The notes beneath the pieces were generated by a model. That model saw nothing but the letters and a program-made list of their open reading frames with translations. It was not told the origin of the DNA and searched no databases. Of a DNA stretch of 64,000 bases, positions 18,568-27,458 are shown piece by piece (the first letter of the stretch is position 1; every line of letters starts with the position of its first letter). Source of the stretch: Hoeflea sp. 108 (GTDB lineage Bacteria; Pseudomonadota; Alphaproteobacteria; Rhizobiales; Rhizobiaceae). The translations under genes were made by a program, and so were the position numbers. Where the stretch lies: assembly GCF_000372965.1 (NCBI RefSeq), contig NZ_KB890024.1, positions 4,800,304-4,864,303 on the forward strand. Reading direction: 5' to 3'.

Positions 18568-19235
18568 CCGCTGCTCTCTCTGCCCGTCTGACGCCCGAAA
18601 GCGCGGAAAGCTTCATCTTTGCCAACACGGCGCTGATGCAGCCGCCTCATGTGCCCGAGATTTCGCTGCGCCTCGCCGACGAGGCGCATGACCTCTGGCA
18701 CCGCACCGAGGAAGAGCTGTCCGAAATCGGCTTGCCGCCGCCCTTCTGGGCCTTCGCCTGGGCCGGCGGCCAGGGGTTGGCGCGTTATGTGCTCGATCAC
18801 CCTGAAACGACGGCCGGCAAACGCGTCCTCGACTTCGCCTCGGGCTCAGGCCTTGTTGCCATATCGGCGATGAAGGCGGGTGCGGCCTCCGTCATCGGCG
18901 CCGACATAGATCCGTTCTGCGAAGCGGCCATCCGCCTCAACGCCAAGGCCAACAACGTTGTGGTCGGTTTCGAAGGCTCCGACCTCGTCGGCCATGACGA
19001 CGGCTGGGACGTCGTGCTCGCCGGTGACGTCTTCTACGAAAAACCGTTCGCCGACCGCCTCGTGCCATGGTTCGAAGCGCTGCGGGCCCGCGGCGCCGAG
19101 GTCCTCGTCGGCGACCCCGGCCGCGCCTACCTTCCCAAGGACCGGCTGCAGAAGCTCGCGACCTACGAGGTGCCGGTCACCCGCGCCCTCGAAGACGCCG
19201 AAGTCAAGCGCACCACCGTCTGGCGCTTCGCCTGA
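18564..19235 (+). CDS. SAM-dependent protein methyltransferase (ETF-beta lysine methyltransferase-like, COG3897)
   Basis: A 223-residue class I methyltransferase with a GTG start overlapping the EVE stop codon. SAM motif I is VLDFASGSGLVAISA, and the acidic post-I residue lies in VIGADIDPF. The post-II motif DVFY (in AGDVFYEKPF) matches the DxxY signature of the METTL20/ETF-beta methyltransferase group, which includes a characterised Agrobacterium enzyme. The likely substrate is the electron transfer flavoprotein beta subunit, by family inference. Confidence 0.82.
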   Translation: MTAALSARLTPESAESFIFANTALMQPPHVPEISLRLADEAHDLWHRTEEELSEIGLPPPFWAFAWAGGQGLARYVLDHPETTAGKRVLDFASGSGLVAISAMKAGAASVIGADIDPFCEAAIRLNAKANNVVVGFEGSDLVGHDDGWDVVLAGDVFYEKPFADRLVPWFEALRARGAEVLVGDPGRAYLPKDRLQKLATYEVPVTRALEDAEVKRTTVWRFA

Positions 19236-19305
19236 CGCTGCCTCCGTCATCTCGGGCCGGTGAAGCGAAACTTGGAAGGATGAGCGGCAAGGACGAAGCT
19301 GCTGA

Positions 19306-19325
19306 TCTCCCCCTTGTGGGGGGCG
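19306..19325. repeat. Short C-run/G-run palindrome in intergenic gap
   Basis: CCCCC and GGGGG arms around TTGTG lie between the methyltransferase and the GcvA-like gene. The flanking text resembles the rhizobial intergenic mosaic palindromes seen again near 37150 and 58043. Weak evidence. Confidence 0.3.
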
Positions 19326-19356
19326 AAGGAACGCGAGAGCCCAAGAATCTGCTTCT

Positions 19357-20274
19357 TCAAGCCTGCGTCTTCTCCGCCTCGTCCAGGATCCAGGCCCTGA
19401 ACGCCGCGATGCGCGGATCGTCTGCCGTTGCCTTGGGATAGACCAGGAAATAGGCGAACTCACGCGACACCCGGATGCCGAGGTCGAAGGGCCGCACCAG
19501 CCGCCCCTCCGACAGGTCGTTGGCGACCATGGCAAAATCGGCCAGCGCCACAGCACTGCCGTCGATCGCCGCCTGCACCGCATCCGACGAGGTGGTGAAC
19601 ACGACCGAGCGGCTGTCGTCGAAGTCGTCGACACCGGCCGCCGCCATCCACATGCGCCAGTTCGGCCAGGTCACGCCCTGCTGTGACCATTCGATATGCA
19701 CCAGCGTGTGGTGGAACAGGTCGCGCGGCACACGCAGCGGCGGCCCCGAGCGCAGCAGCCTGGGGCTGCACACCGGAATGATCATGTTGTCGAACAGCCG
19801 GTCGGCACCCAGCCCCGGATATTTGCCCGTGCCGAAGCGAATGCCGACATCGACGTCGTCGAGGTCGAAGTCGCGCACGTCGTAGCTGATGTCGAAGCGC
19901 AGTTCGATATCGGGATGCAGCTTGCGGAAGCCGTCGATGCGCCGCATCAGCCATTTCGAAGCGAACTGCGCATCGAGCGTCACCTTCAGCAACGCCGTGC
20001 CGCGCGTCAGCTTTCGCGCCCTCGACACGGCCCGATTGAGCACGTCAATGGCATCTGCCGCTGCGTCGCAGAGTGCAGCACCCGCCTCCGTCAGCCTGAT
20101 GCTACGGCTTGTGCGGGTGAACAGCACCACGCCGAGCTGGTCCTCTATTTCCTTGATCTGATGGCTGACGGCCGCCGGCGTCAGCCCCAGCTCGTCGGCG
20201 GCGCGCGTGAAATTGAGGTGCCGGCCGGCAGCCTCAAGTGTCCTCAGCGCACGTGTCCCAGGCATCGAACGCAT
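19357..20274 (-). CDS. LysR-family transcriptional regulator (GcvA-like)
   Basis: A 305-residue LysR protein of the GcvA branch. The N-terminal pattern GTRALRTLEAAGRHLNFTRAADELG, followed by TPAAVSHQIKEIEDQLG, is diagnostic of that branch. The substrate domain includes FRKLHPDIELRFDISYDVRDF. An alternative ATG lies three codons in (MPGTRALR). It stands opposite the small DUF1127-like gene. The regulon is unknown; GcvA-type regulators in rhizobia control many unrelated targets. Confidence 0.9.
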   Translation of the reverse strand: MRSMPGTRALRTLEAAGRHLNFTRAADELGLTPAAVSHQIKEIEDQLGVVLFTRTSRSIRLTEAGAALCDAAADAIDVLNRAVSRARKLTRGTALLKVTLDAQFASKWLMRRIDGFRKLHPDIELRFDISYDVRDFDLDDVDVGIRFGTGKYPGLGADRLFDNMIIPVCSPRLLRSGPPLRVPRDLFHHTLVHIEWSQQGVTWPNWRMWMAAAGVDDFDDSRSVVFTTSSDAVQAAIDGSAVALADFAMVANDLSEGRLVRPFDLGIRVSREFAYFLVYPKATADDPRIAAFRAWILDEAEKTQA

Positions 20275-20401
20275 CGCAGGATCTTCAAACCAAACTTGAT
20301 GATCGAGAAAGAACTACTCGTTTCTCTTTTGTCTTTCCGCGCTCCATCATGGGACCAGTTGAAACAATGTCAAACCGGATTTGATATCCGGACGAACGGA
20401 A

Positions 20402-20656
20402 ATGACCATGACGACCGATATCCTGAAAGCCACCTATGCCCAGCCGGCACGACTGCATCAGGTTTTCGATTGGTTTCGCCAAATGAAGGCAGCCCTCAAC
20501 GTGCCCGCGCAGGATGCGGCCGAGCTGTCCGAGCACTACCTCCGCGACACCGGCATTGCCCGGAAAGACATTGCCAAGGCGGTCGACGCCGAACTCGGCC
20601 ATCTTGGCCTGCTCGACATTGGCTGGCAGCAGCCGCGCCGCCCCACGCGCCGCTGA
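20402..20656 (+). CDS. DUF1127-like small protein
   Basis: An 84-residue protein. Its central segment HYLRDTGIARKDIAKAVDAELG resembles the DUF1127 core (LRDIGL-TRxDI), which carries an Arg-rich C-terminal half in many alphaproteobacteria. Some members bind RNA and affect phosphate or carbon metabolism. The first ATG at 20402 is used; another lies two codons in. A strong terminator follows 50 bp downstream, supporting a short monocistronic transcript. The family assignment is moderate. Confidence 0.7.
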   Translation: MTMTTDILKATYAQPARLHQVFDWFRQMKAALNVPAQDAAELSEHYLRDTGIARKDIAKAVDAELGHLGLLDIGWQQPRRPTRR

Positions 20657-20705
20657 GCCGACCTTACTCCGCATCTCCCACTGCTACATTGGAAGCAGTA
20701 CCTAA

Positions 20706-20744
20706 GGCCCGACGATCCCCTGGGATCTTCGGGCCGCTTTTTTT
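20706..20744 (+). terminator. Rho-independent terminator after the DUF1127-like gene
   Basis: A 14-bp stem with one mismatch (GGCCCGACGATCCC against GGGATCTTCGGGCC) and a short loop is followed by GC and seven T. It ends the plus-strand small gene and also separates it from the convergent L,D-transpeptidase gene. Confidence 0.85.
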
Positions 20745-20761
20745 GGCACTCCGGGTCTGCT

Positions 20762-21388
20762 CTAGCGAACCACCTTCAGCACTGTCCGGCTGGACAGGAG
20801 CGGCAACAGCCGCGCCATGACCTTGTCGGTCACCGCCACGCAGCCTTGTGTCGGCGTGAAGCCGGGCCGCGCCAGATGAAAGAAAATGGCGCTGCCGCGC
20901 CCGCGCCGGCGTGGCCTGATGTTCCAGTCGAGCACGATGCAGGCGTCGTAAAGGCGGTCATCGCGCTTCATCCGCTCATGGCTGGCGCCATAGGGTATCT
21001 TCACCGGCCTGTTGTAGTTGCGGTCATCGGGCACCTCGCACCAGCCGAGGTCCGCATCGATCGGGCTCATCGCCAATCGCGTGCCGCGTCCACGAAAATG
21101 GTCGTTGCGGAAGTAACCCGAAAGCAAACGCATCGTCCCCAGCGGCGTGCCGCCATCGCCTTCGCGCTTGTTTGAGGTGATGCCGCCGCGCCCGAGCGCG
21201 CAGGGAAACACCTGGTTGCCCGCCTGCAAGAGCCCCTTGGTCGCACAACCGGGCTTGGCCCGCACAATTATCGTGGAAATGCCTTGTCGCAAAATCTCGC
21301 CCGCCCCAATTGCGCCTTCGAATTTTCTTGTATGATCGCAGGCGGAACAAATCACCCCGTCGACGGTTGTGGCGATCAGCTTCCGCAT
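20762..21388 (-). CDS. L,D-transpeptidase family protein (YkuD domain)
   Basis: A 208-residue protein with a YkuD fold. The catalytic motif is HLARPGFTPTQGCVAV, with the active Cys in GC and the upstream His. GGTPLGTMRLLSGYF is the conserved substrate-binding strand. Such enzymes make 3-3 peptidoglycan crosslinks or attach proteins to peptidoglycan in the periplasm. No clear signal peptide is visible at the predicted start, which is unusual for an envelope enzyme. It is divergent from the CenR-like regulator by 48 bp. Confidence 0.82.
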   Translation of the reverse strand: MRKLIATTVDGVICSACDHTRKFEGAIGAGEILRQGISTIIVRAKPGCATKGLLQAGNQVFPCALGRGGITSNKREGDGGTPLGTMRLLSGYFRNDHFRGRGTRLAMSPIDADLGWCEVPDDRNYNRPVKIPYGASHERMKRDDRLYDACIVLDWNIRPRRRGRGSAIFFHLARPGFTPTQGCVAVTDKVMARLLPLLSSRTVLKVVR

Positions 21389-21436
21389 CCATAGTCTACG
21401 GTCAACAGAATACTGATTTTAAACACGGATTGATCC

Positions 21437-22120
21437 ATGACCTCACGCACCATCCTCATCGTCGACGATGACGACGATCTGCGCAGCACGCTGGTCGAGC
21501 AGCTGGCGCTCTACGAGGAGTTCGAAGTCCTTGAGGAGGCGAGCGCCGCCAAGGGCGTCGCCACGGCGCGCGGCGGCCTGATCGATCTGCTCATCATGGA
21601 TGTCGGCCTGCCCGACATGGATGGGCGCGAGGCGGTAAAGATCCTGCGCAAGGGCGGCTACAAGGCCCCCATCATCATGCTCACCGGCCACGACACTGAT
21701 TCGGACACGATCCTCGGCCTCGAGGCGGGTGCCAACGACTATGTCACCAAGCCGTTCCGCTTCGCCGTCCTGCTCGCCCGCATCCGCGCCCAGCTGCGCC
21801 AGCACGAGCAGAGCGAAGACGCCACCTTCTCCGTCGGCCCCTATACGTTCAAGCCGAGCCAGAAGCTGCTCATCGACGCGCGCGGCGGCAAGGTCCGGTT
21901 GACCGAGAAAGAGGCCTCGATCATCAAATATCTCTACCGCGCCGACCAGAAAGTGGTCACCCGCGACGTCCTTCTCGAAGAGGTCTGGGGCTACAATTCG
22001 GGCGTCACCACCCATACGCTCGAAACACATGTCTACAGGCTTCGCCAGAAGATCGAGCGCGATCCTTCCAATGCGGAAATTCTTGTGACAGAAAGCGGCG
22101 GATACAAGCTGGTTCCCTGA
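21437..22120 (+). CDS. OmpR-family response regulator (CenR/OtpR-like)
   Basis: A 227-residue two-domain regulator. The receiver begins TILIVDDDDDLRSTL and has the phospho-acceptor Asp in LLIMDVGLPDMDG, switch residue Thr in MLTGHDT and Lys in YVTKPFR. A winged-helix DNA-binding domain follows (GKVRLTEKEASIIKYLYRA, THTLETHVYRLRQKIE). The adjacent cyclic-nucleotide-binding gene matches the Brucella otpR neighbourhood, and OtpR corresponds to the envelope regulator CenR. No sensor kinase is adjacent. The precise orthology is inference. Confidence 0.85.
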   Translation: MTSRTILIVDDDDDLRSTLVEQLALYEEFEVLEEASAAKGVATARGGLIDLLIMDVGLPDMDGREAVKILRKGGYKAPIIMLTGHDTDSDTILGLEAGANDYVTKPFRFAVLLARIRAQLRQHEQSEDATFSVGPYTFKPSQKLLIDARGGKVRLTEKEASIIKYLYRADQKVVTRDVLLEEVWGYNSGVTTHTLETHVYRLRQKIERDPSNAEILVTESGGYKLVP

Positions 22121-22196
22121 TCGGCTTTTTTACCGGCGCAGCGGGGCCGCCGGCAAACGATTGGGAGGGGAGCCGGTCTGAGAAGTCGGGGACATA

Positions 22197-22652
22197 ATGG
22201 CGCTGGATGATGACATCCGCATCCTGTCCGGCGTGAGGCTGTTCGAGGGCTTCACCCAAGAACAGCTGCGTTTGCTGGCCTTCGGCGCGGAGAACATCCA
22301 TCTCCCCGCCGAACGCAAGCTCTATCGCGAGGACGACGAGGCCGATTCGGCCTATGTCGTCATCTCGGGACGCATCGCGCTCTACCGCGAGATCGAAGGC
22401 GTGCGCGCCGACATGGGCTCGGCCGGCGCCGGCGCCATGCTTGGTGAACTGGCCCTCATCGCCGACACCCGCCGCCTTACCAGTGCCGCCGCCGAGGTCG
22501 ATTCGGAAATCATCCGCCTGAACCGCAAGATGTTCCACCGCATCCTCGAGGAATACCCCGAGGTCGCCGCCAGCCTGCACCAGCATATCCTCGAAGACCT
22601 CCAGGACATGATCGCGCGCATCGAGAGCATGGCGCCCAGGTTCGGCAAGTAG
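22197..22652 (+). CDS. Cyclic nucleotide-binding domain protein
   Basis: A 151-residue single cNMP-binding domain with no DNA-binding domain. It starts MALDDDIRILSGVRLFEGF and contains the phosphate-binding cassette-like segment GAMLGELALIADTRRLTSAA. The C-terminal helix (HILEDLQDMIARIESM) could form a coiled coil. Family members are often annotated as cAMP-dependent kinase regulatory subunit-like. It lies 76 bp downstream of the response regulator, the same pairing as in Brucella, so the two may act together in envelope control. Confidence 0.85.
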   Translation: MALDDDIRILSGVRLFEGFTQEQLRLLAFGAENIHLPAERKLYREDDEADSAYVVISGRIALYREIEGVRADMGSAGAGAMLGELALIADTRRLTSAAAEVDSEIIRLNRKMFHRILEEYPEVAASLHQHILEDLQDMIARIESMAPRFGK

Positions 22653-22779
22653 CGCCCGGCCGCACCGCGTTCAGGTCTGGAATGTCTTGGCGTGACGCGG
22701 AGATTGCTCGCTGTCTTGCCATCGCAATGGCTGTGCGCACGGGATAGTCAGCCAGTCGGAGTAGCCTCACCTGAATCCG

Positions 22780-23586
22780 TCAGTCCAGGTCGAACCGCGC
22801 GATCACGGGCACATGATCCGACGGCCGTTCCCAGCCGCGCGCCTCGCGCAGGATTTCGATGCCGGCGAGGCTTGGCGCGAGGTTGGGCGAAGACCAGACA
22901 TGGTCGAGGCGGCGGCCGCGGTTGGAGATTTCCCAGTCCTTGGCGCGATAGCTCCACCACGTGTAAATCTTCTCATCGTCCGGCACGTTGAGGCGCATCA
23001 GGTCGACCCACTCGCCGGCCTTGCGCATCGCTTCGAAGTTTTCGGTCTCCACAGGCGTGTGGCTGACGACGTTGAGCAACTGCTTGTGCGACCACACGTC
23101 ATGTTCCAGCGGCGCGATGTTGAGGTCGCCGACCAGCACCGAGGCCGAGCCATCGTCATGCGCTGCGCGGATGGCGTTCATCTCGGCGACGAAGTCGAGT
23201 TTGTGGCGGAACTTCGGATTGATTTCAGTGTCGGGCTCGTCGCCGCCGGCAGGCACGTAGAAATTATGCAACGTCACCTTCTTGCCGCCGGCGTCGAACC
23301 GCACCGACAGGTGGCGGCTGTCGTCGATCTCGCAGAAGCGGCGCTTCTCCACGATCTCCAGCGGCCGCCGCGCCACCGTCGCCACGCCGTGATAGCCCTT
23401 CTGGCCGTGGAAGGCGATGTGCTCGTAGCCAAGCTTGCGGAATCCCGCCGACGGAAACTGGTCGTCGGGACATTTGGTCTCCTGCAGGCACAGGACATCG
23501 GGTGCTCGCTCAAGCAGCAGGCGCTCGACCAGCGGCATGCGCAGGCGCACGGAGTTGATATTCCAGGTGGCGATGGAGAAGGGCAT
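22780..23586 (-). CDS. xthA: Exodeoxyribonuclease III (AP endonuclease)
   Basis: A 268-residue Mg-dependent repair nuclease of the exonuclease III family. It cuts 5' of abasic sites and removes 3' blocking groups. It begins MPFSIATWNINSVRLR. Catalytic motifs are CLQETKC (metal-binding Glu), GDLNIAPLEHDVW (Asp-Asn), RLDHVWSSP and SDHVPVIA (Asp-His). I chose this start over a longer in-frame extension with non-family sequence. Normal length; appears monocistronic. Confidence 0.95.
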   Translation of the reverse strand: MPFSIATWNINSVRLRMPLVERLLLERAPDVLCLQETKCPDDQFPSAGFRKLGYEHIAFHGQKGYHGVATVARRPLEIVEKRRFCEIDDSRHLSVRFDAGGKKVTLHNFYVPAGGDEPDTEINPKFRHKLDFVAEMNAIRAAHDDGSASVLVGDLNIAPLEHDVWSHKQLLNVVSHTPVETENFEAMRKAGEWVDLMRLNVPDDEKIYTWWSYRAKDWEISNRGRRLDHVWSSPNLAPSLAGIEILREARGWERPSDHVPVIARFDLD

Positions 23587-23764
23587 GGCAGGTTCCGGCT
23601 GACTTCGGCGCGGAACCTGACAGCGCCAGATGGCCGTGACAAGTCGCGATGGCAAAAGCGGCACCATCGGCGCCGCTGTCCACAACTAAGGCGCGCAGGT
23701 TCGAGGCAAGAGCCCGACAACGCACCCAGCCGCATCAGATGACCGGCTGGACGGAGCCGGCTTC

Positions 23765-24424
23765 TCAGTCGTTGCTCTTGCGGGCGTTGAGCTCGCGGTT
23801 GAGCTTGTAGTCGATCTTGAACGTGTCGGCCGGGAAGGAGCCGCCCACCTTGACGTTGAACACCATGACGGTGGTGTCCTTGCCTTGAGTATCGGTGATC
23901 GTCCACTGGCGCAGGTCGTAGGACTTGGGATCGAACATCATGGTGATGGTCGAATTGCCGAACACCTGCTTGTCGGAAAGCTTGATGGTCGTCAGGTCGT
24001 CCTCCTCGGTGACGCTCTTCACCTTGTTGCCGCTGAGATCGATGCGGTCGTCGAGCAGAAGCTTCAGCGGCGTCTTCGACAGCGGATAGAGGTCGGAGGT
24101 GCGCATCTTCGAGTTCAGGATGACGACGGACTGGCCGTCCGAGATCACCTTGAAGTTCGACGGCGCCTCGTAGTTGAAGCGGATCTTGCCGGGGCGTTCG
24201 AGGAAGAACTTGCCGCCGGTCTGCTCGCCGCGCGGGCCGAACTGGACGAACTCGCCAGACATCGAGCGCACGCTGGAGAAATGGTCGGCGATGCGCTGCG
24301 CAGCGTCGGTTGCCTGTGCCTGGGCCGGGGCCTGAAGCGCGATCAGCGGGGTTGCGGTCAGCGCGATCGCAGCCGCCAGGCCAAGCAGGCGCCGGCGGGT
24401 CGGGGTGCGAATGTCATCGTTCAT
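23765..24424 (-). CDS. LolA-like outer-membrane lipoprotein carrier
   Basis: A 219-residue periplasmic protein. A twin-Arg-like or Sec signal (TRRRLLGLAAAIALT ... APAQAQA) is followed by a LolA fold: MSGEFVQFGP, GKFFLERPGKIRFNYEAPS, KTPLKLLLDD and a DTFKIDYKLN end. It would ferry lipoproteins from the inner to the outer membrane. The ATG at 24424 gives the natural signal peptide. It lies downstream of ftsK on the same strand, a conserved rhizobial order (ftsK-lolA-xthA). Confidence 0.88.
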   Translation of the reverse strand: MNDDIRTPTRRRLLGLAAAIALTATPLIALQAPAQAQATDAAQRIADHFSSVRSMSGEFVQFGPRGEQTGGKFFLERPGKIRFNYEAPSNFKVISDGQSVVILNSKMRTSDLYPLSKTPLKLLLDDRIDLSGNKVKSVTEEDDLTTIKLSDKQVFGNSTITMMFDPKSYDLRQWTITDTQGKDTTVMVFNVKVGGSFPADTFKIDYKLNRELNARKSND

Positions 24425-24542
24425 GCCGGTAACTCTCTCATTCCAGTTGGACGGTTCTATCGGCACTTAGTAGGGCTGAAGTTTGACATGGTTCATCAAG
24501 CGCCCACCGAACGCGAAAACGTGATCGCCGGTTCCGAGGATT

Positions 24543-27182
24543 CTACATCTTGTCGTCTTCGGTCGGAACAAGGATCTCGCGCTTGCCGGCGTGATTGGCC
24601 GCGCCCACGATGCCTTCCTTCTCCATCCGCTCGATGATCGAGGCGGCACGGTTATAGCCGATGCCGAGCCGGCGCTGGATGTAGCTGGTCGACGCCTTGC
24701 CGTCGCGCAGCACGACCGCCACCGCCTGATCGTAGGGATCGTCCGAATCCTCGAAATTGCCGCCACCGCCACCACCCTTGCCCGAGGGCTGGTCGTCGTC
24801 GCCTTCGCCGTCGTCCTCGGTGATGGCGTCGAGATATTCCGGGACGCCCTGCAGCTTGAGATGGGCAACCACCTTCTCGACCTCGTCGTCGGCGACGAAC
24901 GGGCCGTGGACGCGCTGGATGCGACCGCCGCCCGCCATATAGAGCATGTCGCCCATGCCGAGCAGCTGTTCGGCGCCCTGCTCGCCAAGGATGGTGCGGC
25001 TGTCGATCTTCGACGTGACCTGGAAGGAGATGCGGGTCGGGAAGTTGGCCTTGATCGTGCCGGTGATGACGTCGACCGACGGACGCTGCGTCGCCATGAT
25101 GACGTGGATGCCGGCCGCGCGGGCCATCTGGGCAAGGCGCTGGACAGCGCCTTCGATGTCCTTGCCGGCAACCATCATCAGATCGGCCATCTCGTCGATG
25201 ATGACGACGATGTAGGGCATCGGCTCGAGGTTGAGATCCTCGGTCTCGTAGATCGCCTCGCCGGTCTGGCGGTCGAAGCCGGTCTGCACCGTGCGCGAGA
25301 TCTTCTCGCCCTTCTTGTCGGCCGCGGCCACTCGCGCATTGAAGCCGTCGATGTTGCGGACGCCGACCTTGGACATCTTGCGGTAGCGGTCTTCCATCTC
25401 CCGCACCGTCCACTTCAGCGCCACCACCGCCTTCTTCGGGTCGGTGACGACGGGCGTCAAAAGATGCGGGATGCCGTCATAGACCGACAGTTCCAGCATC
25501 TTCGGGTCGATCATGATGAGGCGGCATTCCTGTGGCGTCATGCGGTAGAGCAAGGACAGGATCATGGTGTTGATCGCCACCGACTTGCCCGAACCGGTGG
25601 TGCCGGCCACCAGCACGTGCGGCATTTTGGCGATGTCGACGATGACAGCCTCGCCATTGATGGTCTTGCCGAGCGCAAGCGCCAGCTTTGCCTTGGTCGT
25701 CTCGAAATCGCGGCTGGCCATGATCTCGCGCAGGTAAACCGTCTCGCGCTTGGCGTTGGGCAGTTCGATGCCGATGGCGTTGCGGCCGGGAACGACGGCG
25801 ACGCGGGCCGCGATCGCGCTCATCGAACGGGCAATGTCGTCGGCAAGGCCGATGACGCGCGACGACTTGATGCCAGGGGCCGGCTCCAGCTCATAGAGCG
25901 TGACCACGGGTCCCGGGCGGACATGGATGATCTCGCCCTTTACGCCGAAATCCTCCAGCACGCCCTCGAGCAGACGCGCATTCTGCTCCAGCGCATCCTT
26001 GGACAGGCTCGGATCGCGCGCCACGTTCTTGGGCTCGGCCAGGAAGTGCAGCGACGGCATCTCGAACGTGTCGGAGCCGATCAGCGACGTCTGTGCCTCG
26101 CGCTGCACGCGGGCGCCGGGAGCGGGCCGCGGCGCGGGTGCTGCCACGCGCGCCGAAGCCGGTCCCGCCGAGGCAGGCGTGCGGAAATTCTGCACCTGCG
26201 CGCCACCCTGCGGCATGTCGAAATCGTCGTCGTCGCCGAACACATCCTGATCGTCGGGGTCGATCGAGGCGCCGCGTTCCTGCACCATCTGGGCAAAGAA
26301 TTCGGGCTCGACGCGGGCGCGGCCGGCGGGCGTGACCCGCGCTTCGGCGCGCTCGGCCTTCTCGACGCGCTCGGCAGCCTGCCGCCAGGCGCTTTCGCGC
26401 TTGACCGGCGGCATGTCGAAGCCATCCTCCTCGCGCCGCCTGGCGGCACGGCGACGCATCCAGGCCTTGGCGGACAGCCACCAATGGGTGATGGCGCCGA
26501 GCGCCAGCACGCCTTCGCTGTCGTCGTCATCCTCATCGTCGAAGCTGGCGAAATCCTGCTCCCGCATGTCGGGCTTGGGCTTGGCGTGTACGGCGGCAAA
26601 GCCGTTCTCGCGGTTGAGCAGACCAGCACCATAGGCAAACAGCCACAGCGCGGGCGCAATCAGCAGCACGCCGATGACGGTCGCCACCAGTCCGGTGGGG
26701 TAGCCGCCGATGAACAGGCCAGGGATGTTCAGCACCATGTCGCCGAACACGCCGCCGAGACCGGTCGGCAGCGGCCAGGTGGGCGGCGCGCCGACGCAGC
26801 CGGCGATGGCCGCAGCCAGCAGCGCCGAGCCGAACCAGGCAAGGCCACGCTTCGGCATGCGGTCGACACCGCGGGCAGTGGCGAAAAGCACACCCCAGAT
26901 GACGGCCGGAACGAGTGCCGCCACCGCTGCCAGCCCGAAGAACTGCATGGCGAGGTCGGCGAACACCGCGCCGGAATAGCCCATGGCGTTGGTGACGGGA
27001 TTGTCGGTGGCATGGCTGAAGCTCGGATCGGCCACGTTCCATGTGCCAAGCGCGGCCAGGCCGAAGGCAACGAAGGCGAACAGGCCAAGCCCCGCGGCGC
27101 GGCCGGCCTGGCGTCGTGCGAATGCCTGGATGCCGTGCCCCGTTTCGGTCAGCGCGAGCGGTGAGGAAACCCCAGAACGCAT
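24543..27182 (-). CDS. ftsK: DNA translocase FtsK
   Basis: An 879-residue division-site DNA pump. The N-terminal part has four membrane helices. A Pro/acid-rich linker follows, then the alpha/beta motor with Walker A AGTTGSGKS near residue 527 and Walker B LIMIDPK. The C-terminal gamma winged helix (SYIQRRLGIGYNRAASIIERME) recognises KOPS-type sites and activates XerD. The linker is short compared with E. coli, as in other alphaproteobacteria. The start is the first in-frame ATG of the membrane domain. The promoter region carries CtrA- and CcrM-type sites. Confidence 0.96.
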   Translation of the reverse strand: MRSGVSSPLALTETGHGIQAFARRQAGRAAGLGLFAFVAFGLAALGTWNVADPSFSHATDNPVTNAMGYSGAVFADLAMQFFGLAAVAALVPAVIWGVLFATARGVDRMPKRGLAWFGSALLAAAIAGCVGAPPTWPLPTGLGGVFGDMVLNIPGLFIGGYPTGLVATVIGVLLIAPALWLFAYGAGLLNRENGFAAVHAKPKPDMREQDFASFDDEDDDDSEGVLALGAITHWWLSAKAWMRRRAARRREEDGFDMPPVKRESAWRQAAERVEKAERAEARVTPAGRARVEPEFFAQMVQERGASIDPDDQDVFGDDDDFDMPQGGAQVQNFRTPASAGPASARVAAPAPRPAPGARVQREAQTSLIGSDTFEMPSLHFLAEPKNVARDPSLSKDALEQNARLLEGVLEDFGVKGEIIHVRPGPVVTLYELEPAPGIKSSRVIGLADDIARSMSAIAARVAVVPGRNAIGIELPNAKRETVYLREIMASRDFETTKAKLALALGKTINGEAVIVDIAKMPHVLVAGTTGSGKSVAINTMILSLLYRMTPQECRLIMIDPKMLELSVYDGIPHLLTPVVTDPKKAVVALKWTVREMEDRYRKMSKVGVRNIDGFNARVAAADKKGEKISRTVQTGFDRQTGEAIYETEDLNLEPMPYIVVIIDEMADLMMVAGKDIEGAVQRLAQMARAAGIHVIMATQRPSVDVITGTIKANFPTRISFQVTSKIDSRTILGEQGAEQLLGMGDMLYMAGGGRIQRVHGPFVADDEVEKVVAHLKLQGVPEYLDAITEDDGEGDDDQPSGKGGGGGGNFEDSDDPYDQAVAVVLRDGKASTSYIQRRLGIGYNRAASIIERMEKEGIVGAANHAGKREILVPTEDDKM

Positions 27183-27234
27183 GCTTGTCCCCGTCCATAG
27201 ATGCCATGACCCACGCGCGGACGCATCGCGGGCA

Positions 27235-27279
27235 GATTCGGAATCCAGACTATCGAGGGGAAGGTTAAGGCCGCATTAA
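27235..27279 (-). promoter_or_regulatory. Candidate CtrA box with two GANTC sites upstream of ftsK
   Basis: TTAAGGCCGCATTAA (27265-27279) is a perfect TTAA-N7-TTAA CtrA consensus, with a third TTAA at 27282. GATTC at 27235 and GAATC at 27241 are CcrM methylation sites. All lie 50-100 bp upstream of the ftsK start, in a 276-bp gap that otherwise holds no gene. Confidence 0.55.
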
Positions 27280-27458
27280 GGTTAAGCCATCGTTCATGAC
27301 GATGCGCATCACGGCCCGCTGAAATGGGCCGAGCCGACCGGCCTTTGGCTGCGAGGTCTCTCCGGGTTTTTGCATGGGCCGCCAATGTCAAGCCTTGCCG
27401 CCGCCGGGGTGCGCCATATCTCCCAGAGATCAGCAACAATCCGTGCCAGGAGGCGACG

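Noticed and set aside
24591..27164. An 857-codon open frame on the plus strand opposite ftsK
   Set aside because: It is the antisense shadow of a high-GC gene. The translation is rich in His, Arg, Asp and Gly without domains, and the opposite strand encodes a full FtsK.
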